Assembly: GCA_035606175.1 (NCBI GenBank)
Contig: DATNFW010000092.1
Span: forward strand, 1-64,000
Source: JASHUC01 sp035606175
GTDB lineage: Bacteria; Pseudomonadota; Gammaproteobacteria; Steroidobacterales; Steroidobacteraceae
Length of the DNA: 64,000 nt
Direction: 5' to 3'
In this document: positions 1-8,246 of the stretch, in pieces
How positions within the stretch are numbered: position 1 is the first letter of the stretch
Layout of the letters: each line of letters opens with the position of its first letter
Notes under the pieces: generated by a model
Told to the model about the DNA's origin: nothing
The model's input: the letters and a program-made list of their open reading frames with translations, nothing else
Databases searched by the model: none
Program-made: the position numbers and the translations under genes

Positions 1-309
1 CCCTTCAATACTCTCGCCGCGAGCTATCAGGGCGGCTGGGCGCGGGGCGCGCATCCGGAGCCGCCGGGGGAGAGCAAGACCATACCGCCCGATGCGCCGC
101 CGACCGTGCGGTTCAAGATGTTCCCGTACGTCTACGATATCCCCTTCCACTACGCGAACCCCGTGAGCAGTGGCCGCCCTGAGGCACGCGCCCGAAAGGC
201 AGGGCCCATGACACCGTCGTCGACAGCGAAAGCAACGCTCGGCACCGCCGACGAGTCTTTCTCCGGACCCGTGCTACGCTTCGCGAGGAGCGTCAAAGCG
301 CGCGGCTAG
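1..309 (+). CDS. 3' fragment of an unrecognised protein
   Basis: The frame is open from the left window edge to a TAG at 307-309. Third codon positions are almost all G or C up to about base 170, as expected for a real gene here, and weaker afterwards, so the tail may be read-through after a sequence change. The visible part has an aromatic-rich stretch (FKMFPYVYDIPFHY, about residues 38-51) and no motif I can name. It ends 27 bp before the citryl-CoA-lyase-like gene and may be the upstream member of that operon. Function unknown. Confidence 0.45.
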   Translation, partial: PFNTLAASYQGGWARGAHPEPPGESKTIPPDAPPTVRFKMFPYVYDIPFHYANPVSSGRPEARARKAGPMTPSSTAKATLGTADESFSGPVLRFARSVKARG

Positions 310-336
310 GCGGCCCTGGGGCCGCCAGGGGGAAAA

Positions 337-1098
337 TTGAACGCGAAGCACACCCGGATCGCGGGCGCCACCGTCGACCGCATCGAGGTGCGCGGCCGCG
401 ACCTCGTGGCCGATCTCATCGGCAAGGTCTCCTTCACGCAGATGTTTCTCTTTCATCTGCTCGGGCGCGAAGCGTCGACCGCGCAGGTCGCCGTGACGGA
501 TGCCGTTCTGGTTGCGATCATGGAGCATGGTCTGGTGCCCTCGGCCGTCGCTGCGCGGCTCACGCTCCTCGGTGCACCGGAGTCCCTTCAGGGTGCAGTG
601 GCCGCAGGTCTTCTGGGGGTCGGGGACCGCTTCGCGGGGACGGCGAGCGCCTGCGCCGAGGTGCTCGGGAGCATCGTGACGGCGCCGGAGGCGGAGCGAG
701 CCTCGCGTGCCGCGGCACTCGTCGAATCCTTCCGCCGCGAGCGTCGGCTCTTGCCGGGGTTCGGCCACCCGACACATCGTTCGGGCGATCCCCGCGTGCC
801 GCGGCTCATCGAGATCGCGCGTGTTCAGGGCGTTCCCGGACGATACATCGAGGCGCTGCGCCTGCTCGAGGCGGCCGTGAAAGAGGTGCTCGGCCGCCCG
901 CTGCCGACGAACGTGAGCGCCGCAATCGCGGTCGCGTTGCGCGAGGTGGAAATTCCGCCCGAAGCCATTCGTGGAGTCGTGCTCACGGCGCGCTGCGCCG
1001 GACTCGCAGGCCACCTGCTCGAGGAGATGCGCGAGCCTTCGGCGAACGAGATGTGGCAGGCCGCCGAGCGCGCGGTGCCGTACCGCAACACCGATTGA
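337..1098 (+). CDS. Citrate synthase superfamily protein, citryl-CoA lyase-like
   Basis: A protein of 253 residues starting at a TTG preceded by the purine run GGGGGAAAA. It matches the C-terminal half of citrate synthases: residues about 145-156 read LLPGFGHPTHRS followed by DPR, the active-site region of that superfamily, with a further conserved Arg near the C terminus. At about 250 residues it is far shorter than true citrate synthase (about 430) and matches the small stand-alone proteins usually called citryl-CoA lyase or citrate synthase-like. Family membership is clear; the substrate (citryl-CoA or another 3-hydroxy-3-methylacyl-CoA-like ester) is not. The next gene, an MFS transporter, follows after 15 bp, so the two are probably co-transcribed. 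Confidence 0.75.
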   Translation: MNAKHTRIAGATVDRIEVRGRDLVADLIGKVSFTQMFLFHLLGREASTAQVAVTDAVLVAIMEHGLVPSAVAARLTLLGAPESLQGAVAAGLLGVGDRFAGTASACAEVLGSIVTAPEAERASRAAALVESFRRERRLLPGFGHPTHRSGDPRVPRLIEIARVQGVPGRYIEALRLLEAAVKEVLGRPLPTNVSAAIAVALREVEIPPEAIRGVVLTARCAGLAGHLLEEMREPSANEMWQAAERAVPYRNTD

Positions 1099-1113
1099 GG
1101 CAGGCGAGAACTC

Positions 1114-2391
1114 ATGAACCTAAAGAGCGTCTGGAGCTACGAGAATCGGCTGCTCGTCATTCTCGGGCTCGCGTTCGGCATCTGCTATTTCGATCGCAAT
1201 GCCGGAACGATCCTCGTCCCGCTCATGGAGCACGATCTGCAGCTCAACAATACGCAGACCGGCTTCATCGGCTCCGGACTGTCGATTACCTGGGCGCTCG
1301 GCGCCTATCTGATCGCGCGCTGGTCGGACGCGACCGGCGTGCGCAAGCCCTTCCTCATCGCCTTCCTGCTCATCTTCTCGGCCTGCTCGTTCATCTCCGG
1401 GCTCGCGCCCAATTTCTCCGTGCTGCTTGCTTCGCGCATGGTAATGGGCGCGGTCGAGGGGCCGTTCCTGCCCGTCTGCCTCGCGATCATGGCGATCGAG
1501 TCCTCCGAACGTCGTCGCGGGGTCAACTTCGGGATCATGCAGAACTTCTTCTCCTCGGTGCTCGGCCAGAGTCTCGCGCCTCTGGTGCTCGTAGCGCTCG
1601 CCGAGCGCTTCGGCTGGCGCTCGGCGTTCTACGTCGCCGGTGTACCGGGACTTTTGATTCTGCTTGCGGTGGTGCTCTGGGTGCGTGAGCCCGCCAAGTC
1701 GGCGCAGTCCGCTGTCGATACCGGCGGCGTGGGTGGCACCGGCGCCCGCATGGGCCTCATCGCCATGATCAGCGTGCGCAATATCGCACTCTGCTGCCTG
1801 ATATCCCTCGCCATGGTGTCCTGGCTCGTGCTCGGTTGGACCTTCTTGCCGAAGTTCTTCACGGATTACCGTCATTTCACTCCCACGGTCATGAGCTACC
1901 TCATGACGGGGGTCGGGGCCGCGTCCGCGCTCTCGGCTTTCACCGTGCCCGCGCTCTCCGACCGGGTCGGACGCAAGCCGGCTATGATCGCGTTCTGTCT
2001 GATCGGGGCACTGTCGCCCCTCGCGGCGCTTTACTTCGAGGGCTCGATGCTCGCGCTCGGCGCGCTTTTGTTCATCGGCTGGATGGCCTGCGGGACGTTT
2101 CCGCTCTTCATGGGGGTTATCCCCGGAGAGACGATCTCGCGCCGTTATGCGGCGACGGCCATGGGACTCGTGGTCTGCGCGGGTGAGGTCATGGGAGGAT
2201 TCGGTATCAACTCGGCCGCCGGTGCGCTCGCCGACCGCTGGGGACTCGCCACTCCCGTGCTGATGCAGGCGGCGTGCGCCTTCCTCGGCGGGATTCTCTG
2301 TCTGTTCCTCATCGAGACCGCACCCTCGCGGGTGCGGGCCGCAACGGCCGACAGGGTTGCGGCGGACGCGTTACGCCGCGAAGCTAGCTAA
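1114..2391 (+). CDS. MFS transporter
   Basis: A 425-residue inner-membrane protein with about 12 hydrophobic segments, the size and topology of the major facilitator superfamily. The loop after the second membrane segment carries a motif-A-like ARWSDATGVRKP (about residues 68-79), and a second copy (SDRVGRKP, about residues 282-289) opens the C-terminal half. A purine-rich AGGCGAG precedes the ATG. It resembles carriers for organic or aromatic acids, and its place between a CoA-ester enzyme and a TonB receptor suggests uptake of the same compound. The substrate is not readable from sequence. Confidence 0.85.
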   Translation: MNLKSVWSYENRLLVILGLAFGICYFDRNAGTILVPLMEHDLQLNNTQTGFIGSGLSITWALGAYLIARWSDATGVRKPFLIAFLLIFSACSFISGLAPNFSVLLASRMVMGAVEGPFLPVCLAIMAIESSERRRGVNFGIMQNFFSSVLGQSLAPLVLVALAERFGWRSAFYVAGVPGLLILLAVVLWVREPAKSAQSAVDTGGVGGTGARMGLIAMISVRNIALCCLISLAMVSWLVLGWTFLPKFFTDYRHFTPTVMSYLMTGVGAASALSAFTVPALSDRVGRKPAMIAFCLIGALSPLAALYFEGSMLALGALLFIGWMACGTFPLFMGVIPGETISRRYAATAMGLVVCAGEVMGGFGINSAAGALADRWGLATPVLMQAACAFLGGILCLFLIETAPSRVRAATADRVAADALRREAS

Positions 2392-2403
2392 GCAGAAAAC
2401 GCC

Positions 2404-2420
2404 CGCCCCGAAGAGGGGCG
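2404..2420 (+). other. Short GC hairpin between transporter and receptor genes
   Basis: A 6-bp perfect stem, CGCCCC with GGGGCG around the loop GAAGA, 13 bp after the MFS stop. It is not followed by a T-run; AAGGAG, the ribosome binding site of the receptor gene, follows 11 bases later. It could be a weak Rho-independent element or an mRNA stability hairpin. Seen directly; role inferred. Confidence 0.35.
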
Positions 2421-2446
2421 ATCGTCTATAAGAAGGAGAGTGGATC

Positions 2447-5008
2447 ATGCACAGGTCTCGTGTGTGGCAGGCGGCCCTTCGGCTGCTTGCCGCTTCCATC
2501 GTTGCGTTCGCGATAGCTCGGGCCCCCGCTCTTCGAGCGCAGGCCGATACCGGACCCCCGACCGCCCAGACGGCAGCGCCAGCCGGTACCGGGCTGCAGG
2601 AAGTCGTCGTCACCGCTCGATTCCGTGCCGAGAATCTGCAGACGACCCCGATCGCGATTACCGCGGTCACCGCACAGCAGCTCGAGGAGCATGGGTTCGA
2701 GGACATCTCGCAAATCGCGAGCATCGCGCCCAATGTGAACATCGAGCCCGCCGGGTCCGGCTTCGGCAAGCTCGCCTTCGTATCCATCCGCGGCGTCGGG
2801 CAGTCGGATTTCAAGTACACGTTCGAGCCCGGCGTGGGCTTCTACATCGATGATGTGTATTTCGGCACGGCATTCGGCTCGATCTTCGACCTGCTCGATG
2901 TCTCGAGCGTCGATATTCTGCGCGGTCCGCAGGGTACGCTGTTCGGGAAGAACACCGAGGGGGGAGCCGTCCGTGTCTTCCTGACGAAACCGAAGGGAGA
3001 CAATAGCGGCTACGTCGAGGCGGGCTATGGCAGCTACAGCCGGGAGCGCTTTCGCGGCGCGCTCGACGTTTCCATCATTCCCGACAAGCTCTTCATGCGG
3101 ATCGCCTTCGGCTCGAACCGATACGATGGCTATCAGGAAATCTACGATTTTGCCTGCGCGAATCCGGGGCTTGCGGGACGGCTGAAGCCGGACACCTACA
3201 TCAACAACTGCAAGCTCGGCACCTACGGCGGGGACAACGTGCAGGTCGGGCGCGTGGCGCTCCGCTGGCTCGCCGCCGAGGGCCTCGAGTTCAATCTCGA
3301 GGGTGACCTCACCGACGATCATGGCGAGGCGCCGGCGAACAAGCTTCTCGCGATCAATCTGCCGCCGAATCCCTGCCCGGCCGCGACCGCCGCAAACCCG
3401 AATCCGCGGGGCTGCGCGCCGGGCACCCAGGTGTCCTCGGTGCTCTCGCTGTTCAATGCAACGACTGCGGTCCCGCTGTTCGGCGTGCCGCTCGATTCGC
3501 GCTTCATCACACCGAGCCCATATACGACGTACGGCACTTACAACGACCCGATCGCGGGGGTGAGTTTCCCGAACGAGAGCAGGCTCTACTCGTGGGGCGT
3601 CGCCGGAACGATCGACTGGGACACGCCCGTGCGCGGTGTGCACGTGAAATCGATCTCGGCCTATCGGCGCTATCACGGGGACTTCGCCCAGGACACCGCG
3701 GGCGCACCGTTCACCGGGAACTTGCCGATCAATTACCTCGATCACCACCAGTTCAGCGAGGAGGTCCAGGTGAGCGGTCATGCGTTCGCGGACGCGCTCG
3801 ACTGGACGGTCGGTGGCTACTATCTCGACAGCACGGACTACGACACCGGAATCGTCGATCAGCCGAGCAACATCGGCGGCCGCGGCATTCTCTTCACGAC
3901 GGCCGATCCGGCGGGCTCGAAGGATGAGTCTGGCTTCGCGCACGTCAACTACCAGTTCTCGCGCCACTGGGGCATCGAGCTCGGCGGGCGCTACTCCCAC
4001 GAGACGAAGTTCTATACGTTCTATCGCTTTTTGCCCAACCTCGCCGGCCTCGTGCCGTCCGTGCCGGGCCCGGTGCCCGGCACGACCCAGCCGCTCTTCC
4101 CGCTCAATCACGGCGGCTACCTCGCCGGATTCGCGCCCCCCTTGCCGACCGGCGACGTGAGCGTCTCGCGGTTCGATCCGAAAGTGGCGCTTTCCTATCA
4201 GATCACCCCGTCGGTCATGACGTACGTTCAGTACTCGACCGGATACAAGTCGGGCGGCTTCAACCCGCGCCCGCTCAACCGCGCCCAGGTCACGAGCTTC
4301 GGCCCGGAGATCCTCAAGGCGTACGAGATCGGGCTGAAGAGCGAGTGGCTCGATCACCGGCTGCGGGCGAACATCGCGGCGTTCTGGAGCGATTACAGCA
4401 ATCTGCAGCTGCCGGTCGCGACGCTCGATGCGACAGGGACGCCGGCCTTTCTCACCGAGAGCGTCGGGCGCGCGCGCATCCAGGGCGCGGAGCTCGAAGT
4501 GGCGGCTCGTCCGGCCGGGGGCCTCTCGCTCGAGGCCTCGCTCGGCTACCTCAACTATCACAACATCGATCTGGGCGCAGCCGCGTACGACGGCAACCCC
4601 GTGCTGCCCAACGGCACGCCAAACCCGAACTACAACCCGAGCGGCCCGACCCTCTCCAATGTGCCCCCGCTCACGCCGAAGTGGAAAGGGAACGTCGGAA
4701 TCCAGTACGCGATCCCGCTCGCAGGCGGGGGCGTGCTCACCCCGAGGGCGGATTACACGTATCAGAGCATCGTCTACAACGACCAACAGAACATGGCCAT
4801 CTCCGCGCAGGGTGGATACGGCCTGCTCGATGCACGCATCTCGTGGGAGGCGCCTCGCGGCGGCTGGCAAGCGTCGCTCTATGCCTACAATCTTACGGAC
4901 AAGCTCTACTACGTGACGATCTTCAATGGGCTCTCGACGTACGACTCGGTGAACGGCCAGCCCGGTCAGCCGCGGACGTTTCTGTTCACGGTGCGCAAGA
5001 GCTTCTGA
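2447..5008 (+). CDS. TonB-dependent outer-membrane receptor
   Basis: An 853-residue outer-membrane importer. It has an N-terminal signal peptide (hydrophobic residues about 8-30), then VVVTARFR (about 50-57) as the start of the plug domain, the plug motif DILRGPQGTLFGKN (about 163-176) and a long 22-strand-type barrel ending in a C-terminal Phe (RKSF), the recognition residue of the assembly machinery. AAGAAGGAGAG sits 8 bases before the ATG. Length and layout are typical of receptors used for carbohydrates, aromatics or other large nutrients, not only siderophores. It follows an MFS carrier by 55 bp, which fits a substrate-uptake cassette. No sigma/anti-sigma signalling extension is seen. 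Confidence 0.92.
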   Translation: MHRSRVWQAALRLLAASIVAFAIARAPALRAQADTGPPTAQTAAPAGTGLQEVVVTARFRAENLQTTPIAITAVTAQQLEEHGFEDISQIASIAPNVNIEPAGSGFGKLAFVSIRGVGQSDFKYTFEPGVGFYIDDVYFGTAFGSIFDLLDVSSVDILRGPQGTLFGKNTEGGAVRVFLTKPKGDNSGYVEAGYGSYSRERFRGALDVSIIPDKLFMRIAFGSNRYDGYQEIYDFACANPGLAGRLKPDTYINNCKLGTYGGDNVQVGRVALRWLAAEGLEFNLEGDLTDDHGEAPANKLLAINLPPNPCPAATAANPNPRGCAPGTQVSSVLSLFNATTAVPLFGVPLDSRFITPSPYTTYGTYNDPIAGVSFPNESRLYSWGVAGTIDWDTPVRGVHVKSISAYRRYHGDFAQDTAGAPFTGNLPINYLDHHQFSEEVQVSGHAFADALDWTVGGYYLDSTDYDTGIVDQPSNIGGRGILFTTADPAGSKDESGFAHVNYQFSRHWGIELGGRYSHETKFYTFYRFLPNLAGLVPSVPGPVPGTTQPLFPLNHGGYLAGFAPPLPTGDVSVSRFDPKVALSYQITPSVMTYVQYSTGYKSGGFNPRPLNRAQVTSFGPEILKAYEIGLKSEWLDHRLRANIAAFWSDYSNLQLPVATLDATGTPAFLTESVGRARIQGAELEVAARPAGGLSLEASLGYLNYHNIDLGAAAYDGNPVLPNGTPNPNYNPSGPTLSNVPPLTPKWKGNVGIQYAIPLAGGGVLTPRADYTYQSIVYNDQQNMAISAQGGYGLLDARISWEAPRGGWQASLYAYNLTDKLYYVTIFNGLSTYDSVNGQPGQPRTFLFTVRKSF

Positions 5009-5041
5009 TCCGAATTTTTTCGGGTAAGAGGATTGCTACTC

Positions 5042-5079
5042 GCTCGCGCGGCGTATATATTTCGCGCCGCCGCGCGAGC
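5042..5079 (+). other. 12-bp perfect inverted repeat downstream of the TonB receptor
   Basis: GCTCGCGCGGCG (5042-5053) pairs perfectly with CGCCGCGCGAGC (5068-5079) around an AT-rich 14-base loop. It starts 33 bp after the receptor stop codon. No T-run follows, so it is not a textbook intrinsic terminator, but its stability suggests transcript-end formation or 3' protection. The arm sequence is partly repeated just downstream (GCTCGCGCCGC), which would allow an alternative pairing. Confidence 0.4.
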
Positions 5080-5137
5080 ACGCTCGCGCCGCATTGTTTG
5101 GGTCACATCAAGGTTTGAATGAACGCTCAAGCGAGCA

Positions 5138-5273
5138 ATGCCCCGTCCGATTGTCACAGTAGCCGCTCTACTGTGACCCGCGACGGGCTCGTCGCCTGGG
5201 TGAGCCGCGACCCCAGAGAGCTTTCCGCCTAAGAAAGCTCTCCGCGCCTCGCGCCTCCCAGGTCGGACTCACC
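5138..5273 (+). promoter_or_regulatory. Candidate structured 5' leader RNA of the metal transporter gene
   Basis: Three nested pairings are visible upstream of the NRAMP-related gene. First, TCACAGTAG (5154-5162) pairs with CTACTGTGA (5168-5176) in a perfect 9-bp stem, inside CCCGTC/GACGGG. Second, GAGAGCTTTC (5216-5225) pairs with GAAAGCTCTC (5233-5242), 10 bp with loop CGCCTAA. Third, this hairpin is enclosed by GGTGAG/CTCACC plus GACC/GGTC (5199-5212 with 5261-5273). An alternative pairing CCTGGG (5195-5200) with CCCAGG (5257-5262) uses some of the same bases. It ends 24 bases before the start codon. I do not recognise a known riboswitch class; the core motifs I remember for yybP-ykoY and M-box are absent. 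A regulatory role is inferred from structure and position. Confidence 0.5.
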
Positions 5274-5297
5274 GATTTGGACAGGGAAGGAGGCGCG

Positions 5298-6986
5298 ATG
5301 TCCCGACCGATCCTCGAACTGCTCCCCGCGCGTGCGGCAGAGACCGGCGCGGGCCTCCTCGACGACTTGCACCAGGGCGACATCCGCGGCGCGCTCGGCA
5401 CGATCCGGCGCGGCGATGTCGCGGCGCGCAGCGGCTGGCGCTCGCGGCTCGCGACACTGCTCGCAATCCTCGGGCCGGGCCTCATCGCGATGGTGGGCGA
5501 CAACGATGCCGGAGCTTTCGGGACCTACACCCAGGCGGGGCAGGACTACGGCACGGTACTCGCGTGGACGCTCCTGCTGCTCGTTCCCGTCCTGTGGGTG
5601 AATCAGGAAATGGTGGTGCGCCTCGGCGTCGTGACGCGCGTCGGCCACGCCCGGCTCATCCTCGAGCGCTTCGGCCGATTCTGGGGCGCCTTCAGCGTCA
5701 TCGACCTGTTCCTGCTGAATGCGCTCACGATCGTGACCGAGTTCATCGGCGTGAGCCTCGCGCTCGGGTATCTCGGCCTGCCGCGAGAGGTCGGGGTCGT
5801 CGCCGCGGCGGCGATCATCATTGCGGCGGCCGGCACCGGGAATTTCCGCCGTTTCGAGCAGGTCTCGCTGATGCTCGTGTTCGGAAGCCTCCTGCTTCTG
5901 CCCATCCTGGTGTGGGTGCATCCTCCCGTCGCGCAGGTTGCGCACGATCTCGTCACACCGCGCCTGCCGCACGGGCGTCTCTCGGAGGTGCTGCTCCTCG
6001 TGATTGCGATCGTCGGCACGACGGTCGCTCCGTGGCAGCTGTTCTTCCAGCAGAGCTACATCATCGACAAGCGCATCACGCCGCGATTCATGCGCTATGC
6101 GCGTGCGGACCTCGCGATCGGCATCGTACTCGTCGTGGTCGGCGCGCTCGCGATGATCGCTTTCGCGGCGCAGGCATTCGTCGGTCGGCCGGAGTTCGGG
6201 CATTTCACCGACGCGGGGGCGGTCGCCGCCGGACTCGGCCGCTACGTGGGGCATGCCGCCGGGGTGTGCTTCGCGCTCGCGCTGATCGATGCGAGCATCA
6301 TCGGTGCGATGGCCGTGTCGCTCTCGACCGCATACGCCATCGGCGATGTGCTCGCTCTGCGCCACTCGCTCCACCGCAAGCCGGGTGAGGCGAAAACCTT
6401 CTACGCCGTTTATGGCGGCCTCGTCGTGATCGCCGCGGCTCTCGTGCTCGCGCCCGGCACGCCGCTCGGGTTGCTGACGAATGCGGTTCAGACGCTCGCC
6501 GGGGTCTTGCTGCCGAGCGCCACGGTGTTCCTGCTCCTGCTCTGCAACGATCGGGCCGTGCTCGGGCCGCACGTGAACGGTCCGTGGCTCAATCTGCTGA
6601 CGGGCGTGATCATCGCCGGCTTGATTGCGCTCTCGATGCTGCTCACGGTGACGGTCCTGTTCCCGCGCATCGGCTCGAGTGTGATGATCGCAATGCTCGC
6701 AGCGGGCGCCCTTTGCGCGGCGGTCTTCGGATGCGCGGCGCTCGCCTCGCGGCGCAAACGGGCGGGAGCCTTCCTGACGGGCGCATGCCCGGACGAGCTC
6801 GCGCCCCGGGCCAGTCGCGAGCCGGACCCCCACCCGTGGCGCATGGCGCCGCTCTCGGAGCTTCCGGCGGTCGCAATGACCCCGCTCACGCGCTGCGGGA
6901 TGATCCTGCTACGTGCCTATCTCATGATTGCGGCGGGACTCGTGCTGCTGCGGATCGTGCAGCTCGCGCTCAGCGGGCGAGTCTGA
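5298..6986 (+). CDS. NRAMP-related divalent metal transporter with altered metal site
   Basis: A 562-residue inner-membrane protein of the NRAMP/MntH fold with a soluble N-terminal segment (about 50 residues) and about 11-12 membrane helices. In helix 1 the canonical DPGN is DAGA (residues 70-73), and in helix 6 the canonical MPH is APW (residues 244-246). The Asn and the Met that select transition metals are therefore both Ala, as described for the NRAMP-related magnesium transporter branch; Mg2+ or Mn2+ transport is inferred. The start is the ATG at 5298 behind GGAAGGAGG; an upstream in-frame TTG at 5277 would exclude this ribosome site. It is preceded by a structured leader and converges on the M48 peptidase gene 15 bp away. 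Confidence 0.8.
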   Translation: MSRPILELLPARAAETGAGLLDDLHQGDIRGALGTIRRGDVAARSGWRSRLATLLAILGPGLIAMVGDNDAGAFGTYTQAGQDYGTVLAWTLLLLVPVLWVNQEMVVRLGVVTRVGHARLILERFGRFWGAFSVIDLFLLNALTIVTEFIGVSLALGYLGLPREVGVVAAAAIIIAAAGTGNFRRFEQVSLMLVFGSLLLLPILVWVHPPVAQVAHDLVTPRLPHGRLSEVLLLVIAIVGTTVAPWQLFFQQSYIIDKRITPRFMRYARADLAIGIVLVVVGALAMIAFAAQAFVGRPEFGHFTDAGAVAAGLGRYVGHAAGVCFALALIDASIIGAMAVSLSTAYAIGDVLALRHSLHRKPGEAKTFYAVYGGLVVIAAALVLAPGTPLGLLTNAVQTLAGVLLPSATVFLLLLCNDRAVLGPHVNGPWLNLLTGVIIAGLIALSMLLTVTVLFPRIGSSVMIAMLAAGALCAAVFGCAALASRRKRAGAFLTGACPDELAPRASREPDPHPWRMAPLSELPAVAMTPLTRCGMILLRAYLMIAAGLVLLRIVQLALSGRV

Positions 6987-7001
6987 CGTGGACAGCGCGC
7001 A

Positions 7002-8246
7002 CTAGCGCGCAAGCGCTTTCAAGTGCGCGATGCGCGAGAGCGCCGGAGGATGCGAGTCGTAGAAGGCCGAGGCGATCGCATCCGGTGTGAGCGTCGTCGC
7101 GTTGTCGCGGTACAGCTTGACGAGCGCCGCGGCGAGGTCGGCAGCGCTCGCGTGCTCGGCGGCGAAGCGGTCCGCTGCGAGCTCATGGCGGCGCGACCAG
7201 AGCGCCGCGATCGGGGTCACGAAAAACAAGAACGCCGGCACCACCAGCATATAAAGCAGCAGCGCGGCGTGAGCGGAGGCAACCGGAACCCCGAGCGCCG
7301 TGTAGAACCAGCGTTGCTCGGCAAGCCAGGCGAGGAGCGCAAGCCCCGCGAGCGATGCGGCCCCCGAGACAAGGAGGTGCTGGCGCACGTGCCGCAGGCG
7401 GAAATGTCCGAGCTCGTGCGCGAGCACGGCCTCGATCTCCGGCGCCGCGAGCCGCTCGAGCAGCGTGTCGAAGAATACGATGCGCTTGTGCCGGCCGACG
7501 CCGGTGAAGTAGGCGTTGCCGTGCGCGGTGCGACGAGAGCTGTCGACGACGAACACGCCTTTGGATGCGAATCCGCACCGCGCGAGGAGCGCTTCGATGC
7601 GCGCTTTCAAGGGCTCATCCGCGAGCGGGCTGAATCGATTGAAGAGCGGTGCGATGAAGGCGGGCCAGGCCCACGCGAGGAATAGCGAGACGGCGACCCA
7701 GACCAGCCACGCGTAGAACCACCAGGCGCGCCCTGCGCTCGACATGAGCCATAACACCGCAAGGAGCAGCGGAACGCCGAGCACCACCGCCACGGCGAGC
7801 CCCTTGAGACGATCGAGAACGTAGAGCGTCGGGGTCGTGCGGTTGAACCCGAACGCGGCCTCGGTCCGGAACGTACGCCACAGTGACAGCGGCAGCGCGG
7901 CGACCCAGGTGCCCGCGAGCACGGTGAGGACGACGGCCGCCCCGAGCCACGGCTCGCCCCAGCCGGTGCGCCTCCACAGGGCGTCGATCGCGGTGATACC
8001 ACCCCCGAGCGTGAACGCGAGCGCAACGCCGGCATCGATCAGGGTTTCAATTGCACCGAGCCGCACCCGCGCGACGGTGTAGTCCGCCGCCTTCCGATGT
8101 TCCGCGGGGGCGACCGCCTCAGCGAAGGGCTCCGGCACGCGCTCTCGGTGCGCGCGCGCCGCGGCGATCTGGCGCGACCCGAGCCACAGGCGAAGCAGCG
8201 TGCCCGCACCGAGGGTTGCGAGATATGCGGCGGTCAGCCAGTGCAC
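7002..8246 (-). CDS. M48 family membrane metallopeptidase (Ste24/CAAX protease-like)
   Basis: A 414-residue integral membrane zinc protease. The catalytic HELGH is at residues 277-281, and the downstream RRHELAADRFA carries the third zinc-ligand Glu typical of M48. Several hydrophobic helices precede and follow the motif, and the central region matches the Ste24/M48A type. The start is taken as GTG at 8246, which has GGGAG 4-5 bases upstream and overlaps the APC permease gene by 13 bp, pointing to translational coupling. The frame stays open further upstream only because it runs antiparallel to nothing and inside the permease gene. Likely role: membrane protein quality control. Confidence 0.85.
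   Translation of the reverse strand: MHWLTAAYLATLGAGTLLRLWLGSRQIAAARAHRERVPEPFAEAVAPAEHRKAADYTVARVRLGAIETLIDAGVALAFTLGGGITAIDALWRRTGWGEPWLGAAVVLTVLAGTWVAALPLSLWRTFRTEAAFGFNRTTPTLYVLDRLKGLAVAVVLGVPLLLAVLWLMSSAGRAWWFYAWLVWVAVSLFLAWAWPAFIAPLFNRFSPLADEPLKARIEALLARCGFASKGVFVVDSSRRTAHGNAYFTGVGRHKRIVFFDTLLERLAAPEIEAVLAHELGHFRLRHVRQHLLVSGAASLAGLALLAWLAEQRWFYTALGVPVASAHAALLLYMLVVPAFLFFVTPIAALWSRRHELAADRFAAEHASAADLAAALVKLYRDNATTLTPDAIASAFYDSHPPALSRIAHLKALAR

Noticed and set aside
2426..4870. An 814-codon open frame opposite the TonB receptor
   Set aside because: Same reason: antisense to a gene with clear motifs and no motif of its own.
5138..5273. yybP-ykoY manganese or M-box magnesium riboswitch
   Set aside because: The conserved cores I know for these classes are not visible in the leader, so I call it only an unclassified structure.
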